Origin: Allomyces macrogynus ATCC 38327 | Lineage: Eukaryota > Blastocladiomycota > Blastocladiomycetes > Blastocladiales > Blastocladiaceae | DNA length: 58,997 bases | Assembly (NCBI GenBank): GCA_000151295.1 | Contig: GG745350.1 | Location: forward strand, 800,336-859,332 | Reading direction: 5' to 3' | Shown here: positions 23,795 to 34,604 of the stretch, one piece after another | How the letters are laid out: the number at the start of each line of letters is the position of its first letter | How positions within the stretch are numbered: the stretch's first letter is position 1 | Program-made: the position numbers and the translations under genes | Notes under the pieces: model-generated | Told to the model about the DNA's origin: nothing | The model's database searches: none | Seen by the model: the letters and a program-made list of their open reading frames with translations, nothing else

Positions 23795-25652
23795 CTACGC
23801 GGCATCCCCCAACGCAACCGCCGCATCCCGCACCACATAAAACGGGCCTTCGCGCAAATACTCGCCGAATCGGTTCTGCGTCGCGACATCTGCATCTTGC
23901 TTCACCATCTCGCTCGCCGCCAAGAGTTCCACCACCGTATACCGCGCGCGCTTGGCCGCGGGTGACCCGTCGTCCGCGGTCCGATCCAGCAGATAATTCA
24001 CGCGCTCAGGCTTGCCCAACTCCGTCTGCCCCCACGGCACCTGCGCGATCCCGCACTGTGCGGCGTACGCGGCCGACCGCACATTCTCGTCAATATGCGT
24101 CGTGGCTTGCACGGTCGCAGCGACCAGGACCGCCGCCGGATCGGCCGCGTTGGCCGTGATGACGCGCACGAATTGCGCGTCGCGGTCGAGCGGCGCCCAC
24201 GCGCAGAGCAGTTGCAGGAGGCCCACAAACCACGCGGCCGACCCGTGGTTGCCGCCGCGGAGTGGGGCGGTGACCTTGGCCAGTGCCTGCACGAGCCGCG
24301 CGTGTGCGAGGACCGGTGCGAGAGTGGGGAGGGCACTGAGCCCGCGCAGGGTCGCAAGGGCGACAATTTCGTGAGCGTCGCGCTGGACCAAGTCGGCGTT
24401 GTCCGGCGGGAGGAGCGCGGTCGCGGCTACGTCCAAGATGCGCGGGACGTAAGCGTCGTTTTCGGTCCCGACGGCGGCGACGTACGCGAGCAGGAACGTG
24501 AGCGACGGGATCAGGTGGCGCGCACGACTTTCCGGGTGAATGGATTCGGTGCGCTCCGTAATGGCAGCGACAACGCCGGCCTGCACGAGGAATATTCGAG
24601 CTTCTGTGGGGGTACCCGCGTCGGCGGTCGAGGTCGGGAGGATGAGGGAAGTGGAGAGTTCGGTGAGGACGGCGTACTCGAGGTCGCCGTCGTCGAGCGG
24701 GAGGAAGAATTTGGCGAGGTGGAGTTGTTGTGCGGCGGCAGCCGACAGGCGCGCTGCGAGTCCCACGATTTCGAGCACGCGGAAGCGGTCGAGCGGGTCG
24801 CTAGATGGCATGAGATTCAGGGTCAGTGCGACGATCTGCTGGAAACGCTTATCGATGAGGACGCACTGGGCGAGTTGAAGCAGAACTTCGAGACAGGGCG
24901 GTTGCAGCAGGACGTGGATCATGGTCTCGCTGTTGAGAAGCGACTTGAACTGCTCAAACACGCGCAGACTGCCCGTCAATGCGCCCTTGAGCGCGGCCAC
25001 GGCGAGCTCTTGCGTCTACAAAGTAAGCGCGGCGGAAATCAGATGGACTGTCCAGGCCGGCGTTGATTTGCGTGTCAGGAGCACGCGCCCATTGGCTTGG
25101 CTCGAGCTTCTTTAGGAGCGAGAGGACCAAGTTGCGAACTGCGCTTTCCGGATGACCGAGACCGGCAACGAGGTTGTCCTAAATGAAATCAAGGTGAGCA
25201 CAAGAAGATGGTGCGCAAATCGATGGGCAAAAGACCGCATACGTGTGCCTCGAGAATCGTCGCAGCAGGGAATGGCAGCGTGATCTGCTCGAGCAGCCTG
25301 ACGGTGGCCTCAACGACCTCCTCGTCGGGAATGGCGAGGAACATGAAGATGGGGTCGAGCGATCCGTTGAGTCCTTGCAGAATCTCTGCCCTTGCAGTCG
25401 CGCCAGTGGGGCCTGGAGCTAACGGGTCAGGTTAGTGATCATCGATGTGGTGCGCATTTGGTAAGATTGCGGCGCACTCTTGACATGGAAAGTCAGCGAC
25501 TCGAGGATAAAGGCCACGAGCGCACATTCGGGCTGCCCCGTCTCGGCCTGGGTCGGGAACTCGTTGTTGGGCGAGAGAAGGCGAGTGACAGCCGCGATCA
25601 GGTCGCCCGTCGATGCGCTTTGCAGCGACGCGCGGTCGAGAGCGTTGACCAT
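23795..25652 (-). CDS. PSMD5: 26S proteasome assembly chaperone PSMD5 (S5b/Hsm3-like)
   Basis: Four exons on the minus strand: 25652-25478, 25418-25243, 25178-25085 and 25008-23795, giving 552 residues with all phases consistent. An intron at 25477-25419 contains a CTAAC branch-like motif. The protein is an all-helical ARM/HEAT-type solenoid. The C-terminus is diagnostic: a helix with AAYAAQCGIAQVPWGQ, VNYLLDRTADDGSPAAKRAR, then RFGEYLREGPFYVVRDAAVA, which matches the closing YLSEGPYYV block of PSMD5. The first exon (MVNALDRASLQSASTG..) and the LVAGLGHPESAVRNLVLSLL helix also fit. PSMD5 binds the Rpt1-Rpt2 part of the proteasome base during assembly and is released from the finished particle. 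The gene shares a 325-bp divergent promoter region with POLK and lies 34 bp upstream of the DNMT1 start codon. Confidence 0.9.
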
Positions 25653-25977
25653 GATCTTGTTTCGAGTTCTTGCAGCGGCACTGGACACTTTCACTTTGCA
25701 GCTTGGACGTCAAGCAGGTGCTGGTGGCGAACGGCGGTGGTCGCGGCGGCAGCAACGTCAGTAAGAGTGGCCGCCGAGAGCGATCAGCGCGGCGGCATCA
25801 GAATAGCAAGAGCAGGACGCGACGCGCTCACGTCTTTTGGAGCAGGTCAGGCGGGAATGAGGCACAGCCCGATAGGTCTGACAGGAAGCCTCTCACCGCA
25901 CCGGCTTGCCGAGTGAGTCAGATAAAGCTCATGGCCTCACGACTGGATGCGCGTTGCACTCGCTCACGACATTGCTG
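25653..25977. other. shared promoter region of PSMD5 (-) and POLK (+)
   Basis: 325 bp between divergent start codons. No TATA box stands out. If POLK starts at the second in-frame ATG (26035) the region is 382 bp. Confidence 0.5.
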
Positions 25978-28515
25978 ATGGCCAATCATTGCCGGCCACA
26001 AGGCCAGAAACCGCCCGCATTGAGACGCTCGTCCATGTCCGACAGGAGAACAAGCATCTCAATCGACGAGCGGCCGTCTCCGCCGCGCCGCGACGGGATT
26101 GCAGCTGGTGGCCGCAATCCCCAGCGCGCCAACGGAATGGAATCTGTGGGAGCTGCGCCCGACCCTCCTACTGAATGGAACCACGAAGAGTTACACGTTG
26201 AGGGCGAGCTCGCCGGGTTTGGCGACGACGAGGGCCTTCAGGGCGTATTCTCGCAAGATTTCGCGTGGCTATCGCAAGAACACGACGGCGACCAGGATGG
26301 CGCGCTCGCATCCACATCTACGCACGACGACCGGGCTGAGACCTCTGCCACCGAGGGCGACGGCGCGACGGGCTACCGTTTCAGCTATTCCGCGCACAAG
26401 GCCGGCATGAGTACGCGCTCGACGGGTTGTTTGTCCACGACGAGAGCATGTTCCCTCACCACGCTTATCCAATGCAGACCAAGTGGACCGCGCCAAGATC
26501 AACGCGCGCATCGCCGAGCTTTCCAAAGGGTCGGCCTACTACGAGAACGAGGAGCGCAAGTCCGAGGCCAACCGGCAGCGTGAGCTGCGCTTACTCGACC
26601 AAGTGCGCGAAATGCGGCCGATTGCTCAATCGGAACCTCACCGCGCCAAGATTGCACGCCGGATTGCCGAGCTCGAGGCGACGCGCGATTTGACCCAGAC
26701 CATTGTCCACCTCGACATGGACGCGTTCTACGCGTCGGTCGAGGAGCGTGACTTGCCGGAACTCAAGACCAAGCCGATGGCTGTCGGGTCGACGATGATG
26801 CTGTGCACGGCGAATTACGAGGCACGCAAGTACGGCGTGCGCGCAGCGATGCCTGGTATGGAAGTTGATTCGCTTCTCGTTGTTGGAGCTGGTTGAGCAC
26901 CAGTTGCTGATCCTCTCTCATCCGCTCGTCAAAGGCTACATTGCGCAACAGCTTTGCCCCGAACTCGTCATCATCCCGCTGCATTTCGACAAGTACCGCG
27001 CCATTAGCGAGCAAGTTCGTGCAATCCTTCGGGTGCGTTCTTGTTTGATGTGATTCCAGCCCGCTACCCTTGCTAATCGCTCGTTTGTCGACCAGGATTA
27101 CGACCAGGATATGCGCACCGCAGGGCTCGACGAGTGCTACCTGAACCTGACCGCCTACATGCAGTCGCACGACCTGTCGGACCCGCAGCCGATTGTGCAA
27201 GAAATGCGCGACCGCATCGTCGAAAAGACGCAGCTGACCGCATCCGCCGGCATTGCACCCAACGCGTCCGTATTTTCCTCGTCCCTTGGGCCCAGGACCG
27301 CCCCCTTTCCTCCAATTGACGCTTCTCCTGACTCTCAGAATGCTCGCCAAGGTGTGCTCGGACCTGAACAAGCCCAACGGCCAGTATTACCTCGCGCCCG
27401 AACACGAGACCGTTGTGAACTTCACCAACAAGTTGCTGATGCGGCGCATCAGCGGCGTCGGGCGCGTGACCGAGCACTTGCTCAAGACACTCGGTGTCGA
27501 GACGTGCGCCGACTTTGTGCGCGAGGCCGCGATCCTGTCGCTCGTCTTGTCGGAAAAGGCGTTTGGGTTCTTGCTCCAGTCGGCGCTCGGACTCGGCAAC
27601 TCGTTCTGGTCGTACGTGTTGGCCCTGTTCCTGCACTCCCACTCCACCTCCCGATTTTGACACACCGTCAACGTCTACAGAAACACCAGCCCGCAAAAAT
27701 CCATCTCCACGGAGCGCACGTTCCGCGCGACGCGCGACGCCGCCGCCTGGGACTCCACCTTGTCCTCGCTCGTCGCCGAACTGCACACGGAACTCGAATC
27801 CTCGTCGCGGCTCACGCGGCACTTGACAGTGAAAGTCAAGTCGGCGTCTTTTCGTGTCCGGCAGGCCGGGCGCACACTGCACAAGTACACGACGCAGACG
27901 ACCGATTTACTACCGGTCGCGCGCACGCTGCTGGCCGAGGCTGTGGCCGCAGTCACCGCACAGGATGGTGGGGCCGAAATATCGATGCTGCGGTTGCTCG
28001 GCGTGCGCGTGTCGGATTTGATTGACCGCGGGGTGTTGGAGAAGAGGGGGATTGCGCGGTTCTTGATTCGGCCGGGTGCCGAGACGGGGACGGCGAGGGC
28101 TGCAGCAGCGACGGTGGAGTCGGTCAAGAGCGCAGCGGGGTCCGATAGAGCGATGGCCGAGGCGTCATCGTCGGCGGACGCGCCGCGTGACCGTGACCCG
28201 GTGGACGAGGCCGTGTGCCCGGTGTGCCACGTCGTGTCGTTCCCCGCAAGCATGACCGAAACTGCGATGGTCCGGCACATTGACGAGTGCCTGAACCTCG
28301 CGGCGTTGCGAACGCGCGGTGCCTCGACCGTAGCCGAACCGGAGGTCGCGGTCGTCGCTTCCCCGAGGAAACGCGCGGCACCAGCAAGCGGTCCACCGTC
28401 GCCCGCTCGTCCAAGTAAGAAACCGGCACGACTGTCGACGCGGTCCGACAAGCGCAAGGGCGGAAGCAGTGGTTCGCGCAAACTCGACGACTTTTTTGCA
28501 CCGGCCGACGCGTGA
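25978..28515 (+). CDS. POLK: DNA polymerase kappa (Y-family, DinB)
   Basis: Six exons: 25978-26410, 26478-26855, 26935-27032, 27096-27265, 27339-27602, 27681-28515. With the ATG at 26035 the product is 706 residues; the in-frame ATG at 25978 adds 19. The N-clasp typical of kappa is present ([32 protein letters not shown]). The Y-family catalytic blocks follow: [14 protein letters not shown] with the metal-binding acids, [20 protein letters not shown], the [10 protein letters not shown] acidic motif and TASAGIAPN. The helix-hairpin-helix thumb ([20 protein letters not shown]) and the little-finger domain come next. Near residues 608-632 is one UBZ-type zinc finger (CPVC..H..EC), and the C-terminus [11 protein letters not shown] resembles a PCNA-binding PIP box. 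Pol kappa carries out translesion synthesis past minor-groove adducts. Animal POLK usually has two UBZ fingers; one is seen here. Gene intact. Confidence 0.95.
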
Positions 28516-28688
28516 ATAGGGAATGGGTGGTGAAGGTTGTGCACTTTGATTGCAAAGCATTTTGCGATTTTTTGCTGTTTGTGCGGTTGATAAATATTTC
28601 CACAGGAACCGATTACCGATCGCTGGATGCTATCGCTCAGGCTGTCGATGAAAAGGTATGGACCAAAATTGCCTTTGCCAATCTATTC

Positions 28689-30231
28689 CTAGTTCTCTTT
28701 CGGTTCCGGCTGCTCCTCCTCCATGATCCGTGCGCACGCGCCGTCCACGAGCATTGCCTCCATGAGCGACTGCGGGCTTAACCCGGACCCGTCCTCGGCG
28801 GGAGGTGGGGCCACCAGGTGCGACGTCACAAACGGCGTGCCGAGCGGCGACGCGCGCGCGTGGTACTTGTGGTAGACGTTGAGTTCGTTGGCGGGCCGGT
28901 GCGCAAGGAAAACCGCTGCGGACGAACCATTCTCGGCGGTAATGGTGAGCATGGCAATGAACAGACGCGCCTAGAGGAAGCGGGAGGTCGTGAATGGGTG
29001 GAGCTGTGAGACTGGGAATGAAGGGAACGTACAAAGTAGTAGACGGCCATCATGATGAAAGCCGGGACTGGGACAGCAATGATGCCCGTGTAGACGGTGC
29101 CCGGGCAGGTCGTGAAGAATTGCACGCCGCGGTCGCCGTACCGCTTGTTCAAAGCGACGGTGAGTACGTCCATGGCGTACTTGGACGACTGGTACGGACG
29201 TTCACTGGGAGGTCGGGGTGGATCAGTTGACAAGGCACGCCTACTGCGAGAGGTGGACGGAGACGAACCCCTTCAAGCACTCGACGTCGCGCGGGTCAAA
29301 GTACTCGCGATTGGCCGTGTAGGAGCTGGTGAAGATGACGCGCCCGTGGCCCGCCGTCAGGAGCGGCATGAGCTCGTGAATCTACGTCGACTGATCTGTA
29401 AACTCAACCGTCCATCCAGGCACAAAAGAGGAGGCATTACAGCGCACCAGAACATAATGCCCTGCCGTATTCGCCATGAACACGGTACCGTGCCCGTGCT
29501 TATCCTTTTCCCCAATCGGCTGCACAAACGCATTCGTCCCGACCGTCAACAGATCGTACGGGTCGAACACGAGGTCGCGCAGAATCGCGGGCCAGTTGAG
29601 CCCGACCGTAGGCATGATCCCGGCATTGCAAAACAAGTGCGTGATTTGGTCGAAGCGGGCGCGCAACTCGTCCCCGGCGCGCTCAATCGACGCGCGGTCG
29701 CTCACGTCCAGGATCACGGTTTGCACGTCGGCGCCCGGGAACTCGGCAACGAGGGCGTCACGCGCGGTCGCAGCGCGACCCGGGTTCCGGCAGGCGAGGA
29801 CGACAGTCACGGCCACGTCCGGCTGGAACGCATCGGCTGAGTTCAGGGGCGCGTTCTCGACGTGGTCGTCGTCCGAGTCGAGCACAACGTGGCAGGGTGT
29901 GCCGCGCGCGTCGACCGTCTCGAACCGGAACTGGCGGCGCAGGAGGCGGCGCGCGATCCCGAACCCGACGCCGCTACATGCGGATAGTGCCGAGCACGAG
30001 CACGAGCGTGTGAGCGACGTGTTGCGCGTGGTCGCTGAGGGTCGGCGAGGGTGAGCAGCACCTGTTGGCACCGGTGATCACAGCGACGAGGCGCGCTGGG
30101 AGCGGGGCGGGCGTGGTCGAGTCCTCGACCAGGTTCGCCTTGTGCGTGGCACGGCGAGCAGTAGTTGTCATGGTCGTCGTCGTCTTGGGCAACGGATCGG
30201 CAGCGCTGACAGCAGATGGCGACAAGCTCAT
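28689..30231 (-). CDS. ERG27: 3-keto-steroid reductase ERG27 (HSD17B7 family)
   Basis: Five exons on the minus strand: 30231-30062, 29973-29448, 29381-29269, 29204-29033, 28970-28689; 420 residues, phases consistent. It is a short-chain dehydrogenase. The NADPH-binding VITGANSGVGFGIARRLL spans the first junction, then VVLACRN, the NAGIMP block, FTSSYTANRE, and the catalytic YQSSKYAMDVL (Y-x-x-x-K), followed by FFTTCPGTVYTGI. NAGIMP, the post-catalytic CPGT and the overall length point to the Erg27/HSD17B7 branch, which reduces the 3-keto group during sterol C4-demethylation in the ER with Erg25, Erg26 and Erg28. An acidic insert (SDDDHVENAP..) separates the first two strands. A C-terminal hydrophobic patch (IAVPVPAFIMMAVYYF) may anchor it to membrane. 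An alternative start ATG is at 30171. Other ER short-chain reductases are less likely. Confidence 0.85.
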
Positions 30232-30700
30232 GGCGGTGCGTTGGCGGAGAAGCAAGTGCGAGACAGTGCGAGGCACCACGGGAAAGCGCGCGAAAAGACG
30301 GAAACGTGATTAACGCTGATCAAATTATGTTTGAAATGTACAAGCAGCGGACGCTTATCGTCGTCCGTGGCTCCTCCACCCCTCCAACGGGTCGAACAGG
30401 TTCGGGTCGGGTCGGGTTATTGACCCGCGGGACGGGTCAGCGACGGGTCGCGACCCCCACGGGTCAAAGGGCCCCAACGTTGTCTCGCGCCGCATTCCAA
30501 CCATCCCACCAACACTCGTTTATCACCGTTTTCGGACAGCGATCCACAGCGTAATAATTTTGGAAATAGCGCGGCCATGGTCGTGCTCGCCTGCATCGAT
30601 ATAAAACGGTTGATAACAATCACACCTGTCACCACCACCACTGCCACTGCCACCACCAACGCTCGGCGCTGTCACAGCAAGGCATGAAGCTGGTCATGCA
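30232..30700. other. intergenic region with a GGGTC/GACCC cluster
   Basis: Upstream of ERG27. Positions 30390-30472 contain many copies of GGGTC and its complement GACCC, including GGGTCGGGTCGGGTT and inverted copies around GACCCGCGGG. A CCACCA/TGCCAC simple repeat lies at 30630-30660. No gene is seen. Confidence 0.5.
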
Positions 30701-30724
30701 AGTCCCACCGCCAATCGACCATGC

Positions 30725-32050
30725 AACCATGCTGGGCAGCATGGCCACTCTCACAAGTCCTGTCTGATTCATCATGGGGTCATTTCCAACAGCTGCTTGC
30801 TTTGACCAGCTCGTGTCTGCCATTCTTGTCCCAACCTACAAGTGTTACACAGAAGGACTGGTTCCCCAACAGCACCTGAACTCTCAACTGTATTTACTCA
30901 TTGGCCTGATCACAAGCAGCATGATTCAACCTGGCACCAAGCAGGCTGTGATACCAATATGTGTGTTTCTGCCCATTTCTGCACCATTGTCAGCTTGCCA
31001 GTTTGCTGTGCAAGGATCCTGGCTGCCACCTAATCAATGCCAGCTGTTTGTGCTCAAGGCCATGTATGTGCACACGGATTTGTCAGGCTTTCAGCAGTGC
31101 CTCTGAAGGTAAGCACTGGGTGTTGTCATTGTTTTTTGAGGGCCTGTCAGTTGTGGCTCTGTGCTGGCTCCATGTTGACATCATTGGTGTGACAAAGAAG
31201 GGCCTGTACTTGGCCATGTTCCTGTTGCAAGTGCCGCATCTTGAGGACCTGTTGCTCATGTTTTGAGGCCTCAGGCAGCACCAGATCAAGACAGATTCTC
31301 ACTCCCATTCCACGCAACAATCTCAAGCAGCTGCAGCTTTACACTGGACGCATGTGCTCATTGATGAGTTCATTGCTATTTACCTGGCAGTTCTCACATT
31401 CCAAGTGGCAGATTTGGTCATGACAGTTGAGGTGGTTCTGGATGACATGCCATGCATGCCTGTGTGCCAGAAATGCTTGCTGCCATCTTTCAAAGCATGC
31501 TGCAATTGGATATGCTGTGCATTCTGTTCCCAATGGACATCGACCTGCCACCTGTGACAGTTGACATGGTGCACAATGTGGCCCAATGCCTCGACATCAC
31601 TGTCACTCCATGGAACTTTGGTGGCAGCAGTCCTATTCTGGGCTTCATCAACCTGGAATTTGTGCTCTTGCCACTCAGGTCACTGAGTGTCATGTCATGG
31701 ACTTGGTGGGTTCATGATGGGAGATGGACAATGACTCAGCAGGAAACATGGCTGGGAAGTAGAGATATAGTCAATAGGATTGTTGACAATGATTTGATTC
31801 AGTGGCATCAGCAGTCACAACAGCAACAGTGGCAGCAGCAAGTACACAGCACAAAATGATTGGTTTGAGTGACATGCACATGTGCATGGGTGCTGCATGC
31901 CTCAAGTGTCAATACAGTCCAGTTCTATGAGATGCACACAGCACCAGATACATATGACCGTGATCCCCAATGTGGAATGCAACACAGGTGACTGTTGTTC
32001 CTACTGGCTACTGCCACATACCTTTTGTTGATGGTGGGTGGAGGGATGAT
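30725..32050 (+). pseudogene. CpG-depleted relic, probably a Ty3/Gypsy-type retrotransposon pol fragment
   Basis: The stretch differs sharply from its surroundings: by hand I find about eight CpG in 1.3 kb, against roughly five to nine per 60 bp nearby, with matching TG and CA excess. Fragments in two plus-strand frames line up, in order, with reverse-transcriptase landmarks. GLITSSMIQPGTKQAVIPIC (about 30903-30962) resembles the 'GLI.PS.SP....P...V' entry. FEASGSTRSRQ/GLRQHQIK (about 31260) resembles the palm. LIDEFIAIYLAVLTF (about 31354) resembles EFIAIYLDDVLIFS with the catalytic YxDD lost. DMVHNVAQCLDITVTPWNFG and GFINLEFVLLP (about 31566-31670) resemble the post-RT 'W..P.....GF.N.YR.FIP' block. 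Stops and frame changes separate them. I see no LTRs. The retroelement assignment is tentative; the compositional anomaly is clear. Confidence 0.45.
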
Positions 32051-32873
32051 AGCAAGCGTCCACAGCTTACAGTCAATTCGCATGTGTCGTATCCTTTGGG
32101 TTGCAGTGGATCATGACTGACACGCTTGTCTCTAACGTCTTGAACATCTCCATCGTCTCCCCTGCTTCTCTCCTCTGCACATCAGGCACTGCCAACTGCT
32201 GTCGCCCATTGTGATCAATGCTGATCTCGCTGGCATCACGCCAAACGCGCCCATTTCCTGCCTTTAACTCCACTTGGCAGACCGTGTCCGTGCCTCTCGC
32301 CCTGAGGTCGAGCTCAGGATTGTCTTCCACAACGTCAAAATCATCTCGATGTCCAAGGGGACCTAAACGACGCGTCGATCGTTTGGAACACCCTCCAGTG
32401 CTATCACTACGGCTTCAAACCGGGTGGAGAAATCACCAAACTTGGTTCAAGCATCGTGGGGCTCAAGAATTCTGGTCCAAGGCATTTTTTGAGGTGGATC
32501 TGTGACGCGCCCACTTCAAACCACACACCATTCAGACGATTCTCACGACCGCTCAACAACAACTGTGGACGCGACAAGAGATGACATGTATTTTTGCAAG
32601 CGCGCCATCGACGAACCACAAAAGAATGAAGACAAAACCGAAATCGCTTTCACGGCCGCTGTTGCATGCGACCCCGCCAGGAGTCGGGCCAAAAACGCGA
32701 TGACGAATGTGAACGAAAGACGGGAGGAGAGAGACAACGGGAATACACACAACAGCGCCCCCTCACTGAACCGAACAACAACGAAGAAGGAGGGAAAAAA
32801 ACGATTTTGAACCTCAAGTCAAAAGAGCTGAGCCAACGACTGAAAACACCGCATCCCAACCGCACCGGGGCCC
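32051..32873. other. region without a confident gene; possible coding remnant
   Basis: Normal CpG content returns near 32050. In 32200-32510 the plus strand shows protein-like pieces (VELRIVFHNVKIISMSKGT, VWNTLQCYHYGFKPGGEITK) separated by stop codons, which could be a decayed gene or element fragment. I do not recognise it. The part from 32510 on is probably the Cut8 3' flank. Confidence 0.35.
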
Positions 32874-34002
32874 TCACTGCCGCCCCATCCCAAACTGCAC
32901 GCGCGGCCCAACCCCCACCACGGGCGACCGGCTCGCCGGCGACGACGACGGCTGGCCCGGCGTACCCCCCGCAAGCATCGACAGGAACGCCGGCTGCGTC
33001 GCGCCAAACAGGAACGAGGCCGGTGCTTGCGGTGCCGGTGCGGGCGTTGGTGGCGGGAGCGGGGTCGCGGCAATCGCGCATGGTGCGCCCACAGCGACAG
33101 GTGGCGGCGCGATCCCAAAGTACCACCCGAGCCGTGCGGCAAAGTCGCGGACCACGTCGGTGAGTTGGCCGCCGGTCACGGCGTTCGCGTCGGTCAGGCT
33201 GGAGGGAAGCAGAGTGGTGGTGAGTATTGTGATCGAGTGAATGAAATGAATACGCGTACCATTTCCCCCACGCCTCGACGACCCCCGGCGGCATGTACCG
33301 CGCCTGCTCGTGCGCCCACTGCGCGACATGATGAATCGCGGCATGCCAGGCCTCGCGCACGCTCGAGACTAGGTTCGCCTTGGTGCGGCGATGACTCGCA
33401 TTCTCCCAGTCGGGCAGCCGCACGACCATGTTAATCGCGAGCGCCAAGTACTCGAAGAGCGTCGCAATTCGGTCCAGCTTGGTCTCGGCGGGTTCGAGCG
33501 CCATGGCCTGCGCGTAAAAGTACTCGAGGAAATCCATGGCCGCATCCTTGATTGTCTCGAGCACGGGCGCGACGCGCGCGAACGCGTAGTCGTTGGCAAT
33601 CGGCCCGGTGCGCGAGTACGGGAACGCGTCGCGCAGGTCGCGCTCGAGCCGCGTCAGGTGCGCCGCGACGGCAGCGATGGTCGGTTTCGGGATGACCGTG
33701 TGCAAAGCGACGGCCTGGTCCGGGTTGGCGGATTGCGCGAGGTCGAGCAGGATGGAAACGAGCTGGTCCTTGTCGAGAATCGACAGGTACTTGGCCAGCA
33801 TCCGGTGCGTCGCCGCCGACGACGCGGTGTTGGAGCCGGCACCGGTGCTTGGTGGATTCGTCGGCGTTTGTGGAGCCGTATGCTGCCGCACGCGCTTGGC
33901 GGTCGGGAACGACGGCGTCGACAGGGCCGCGCTGGTCGGGGAGTCGGTCTCGTCGTCGGCATTGTAGGCGCGCTTACGGCTGTACGCTTGGGCCATGGCC
34001 AT
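32874..34002 (-). CDS. STS1: Cut8/Sts1 tethering factor for nuclear proteasome
   Basis: Two exons on the minus strand, 34002-33260 and 33198-32874 (61-nt intron), give 355 residues. Cut8/Sts1 anchors 26S proteasomes to the nuclear envelope and is itself short-lived. The N-terminus has a Lys/Arg-rich patch (AYSRKRAYNADDETD, KRVRQH), as expected for a nuclear protein whose N-terminal lysines are ubiquitinated. The helical core follows: DKDQLVSILLDLAQSANPDQ, LERDLRDAFPYSRTGPIAND, YAFARVAPVLETIKDAAMDF, INMVVRLPDWENASHRR, REAWHAAIHHVAQW. These match the Cut8 six-helix domain, including the AFPY and LP.W landmarks. The final exon gives LTDANAVTGGQLTDVV, an aromatic end (LGWYFGIAPP) and a Pro/Gly-rich tail that is longer than in yeast. 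The family is fungal, which supports the host assignment. Start chosen at the first of two close ATGs. Confidence 0.85.
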
Positions 34003-34604
34003 GGTTGGACCGGAATTGAAGGTTTCAGGGAGCGCGGAGGGTCGGATGGCGGAGAGGGAGAGAGAGAGATGATCTGGAGAGGAAAGGGGAGGAAAAGCGC
34101 GGGAGGCGGTCGCGGAGAGACGAGGAGAGAGGGTGGAGAGAAGAGATAGGCGTCGGTCGGCACACTCGGCCGAGCGAATCCGTGCGTGGAAAGTGGCGGC
34201 AGGGAAGAACGGGCGGCGCTCGCGGCGGCAGCGGCGGCGTCGAGGGCGAGGAGGGCGACGATGGGGGGCGATGTAGAGTCTGGGATGTGCGGAGGCCGAC
34301 GGCGAGCAGAATGCAGCAAGTTGGGCCGGGTGGCGACTGGAGAGGAGAGAGAGCACCCGCGTCGTCGTCGTGGGGAGCGACCGAACGTTAACGGCGGTGA
34401 CAGCTCCGTCATGGCGCCGTGTGAGTCTGACTTGGCTACCGAAGAACGCGTCGGAGCCACTTTCCTCGCTGCTTCTTCACCTTCTCACCTTTTCCCCAAA
34501 ACACCATGGGAATGCCATGAACAAACGACCCACAACAACACTAATCGAACAGCAGCAACGTCAACAATCCACTGGAACCAATCTGACAACACGCACGCGC
34601 TTCT
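34003..34604. other. intergenic region between G3BP-like gene and Cut8/Sts1
   Basis: About 600 bp, pyrimidine-rich on the minus strand just upstream of the Cut8 start (GAGA-type tracts at 34050-34145 on plus). It should contain the Cut8 promoter and the G3BP-like terminator. Confidence 0.4.
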
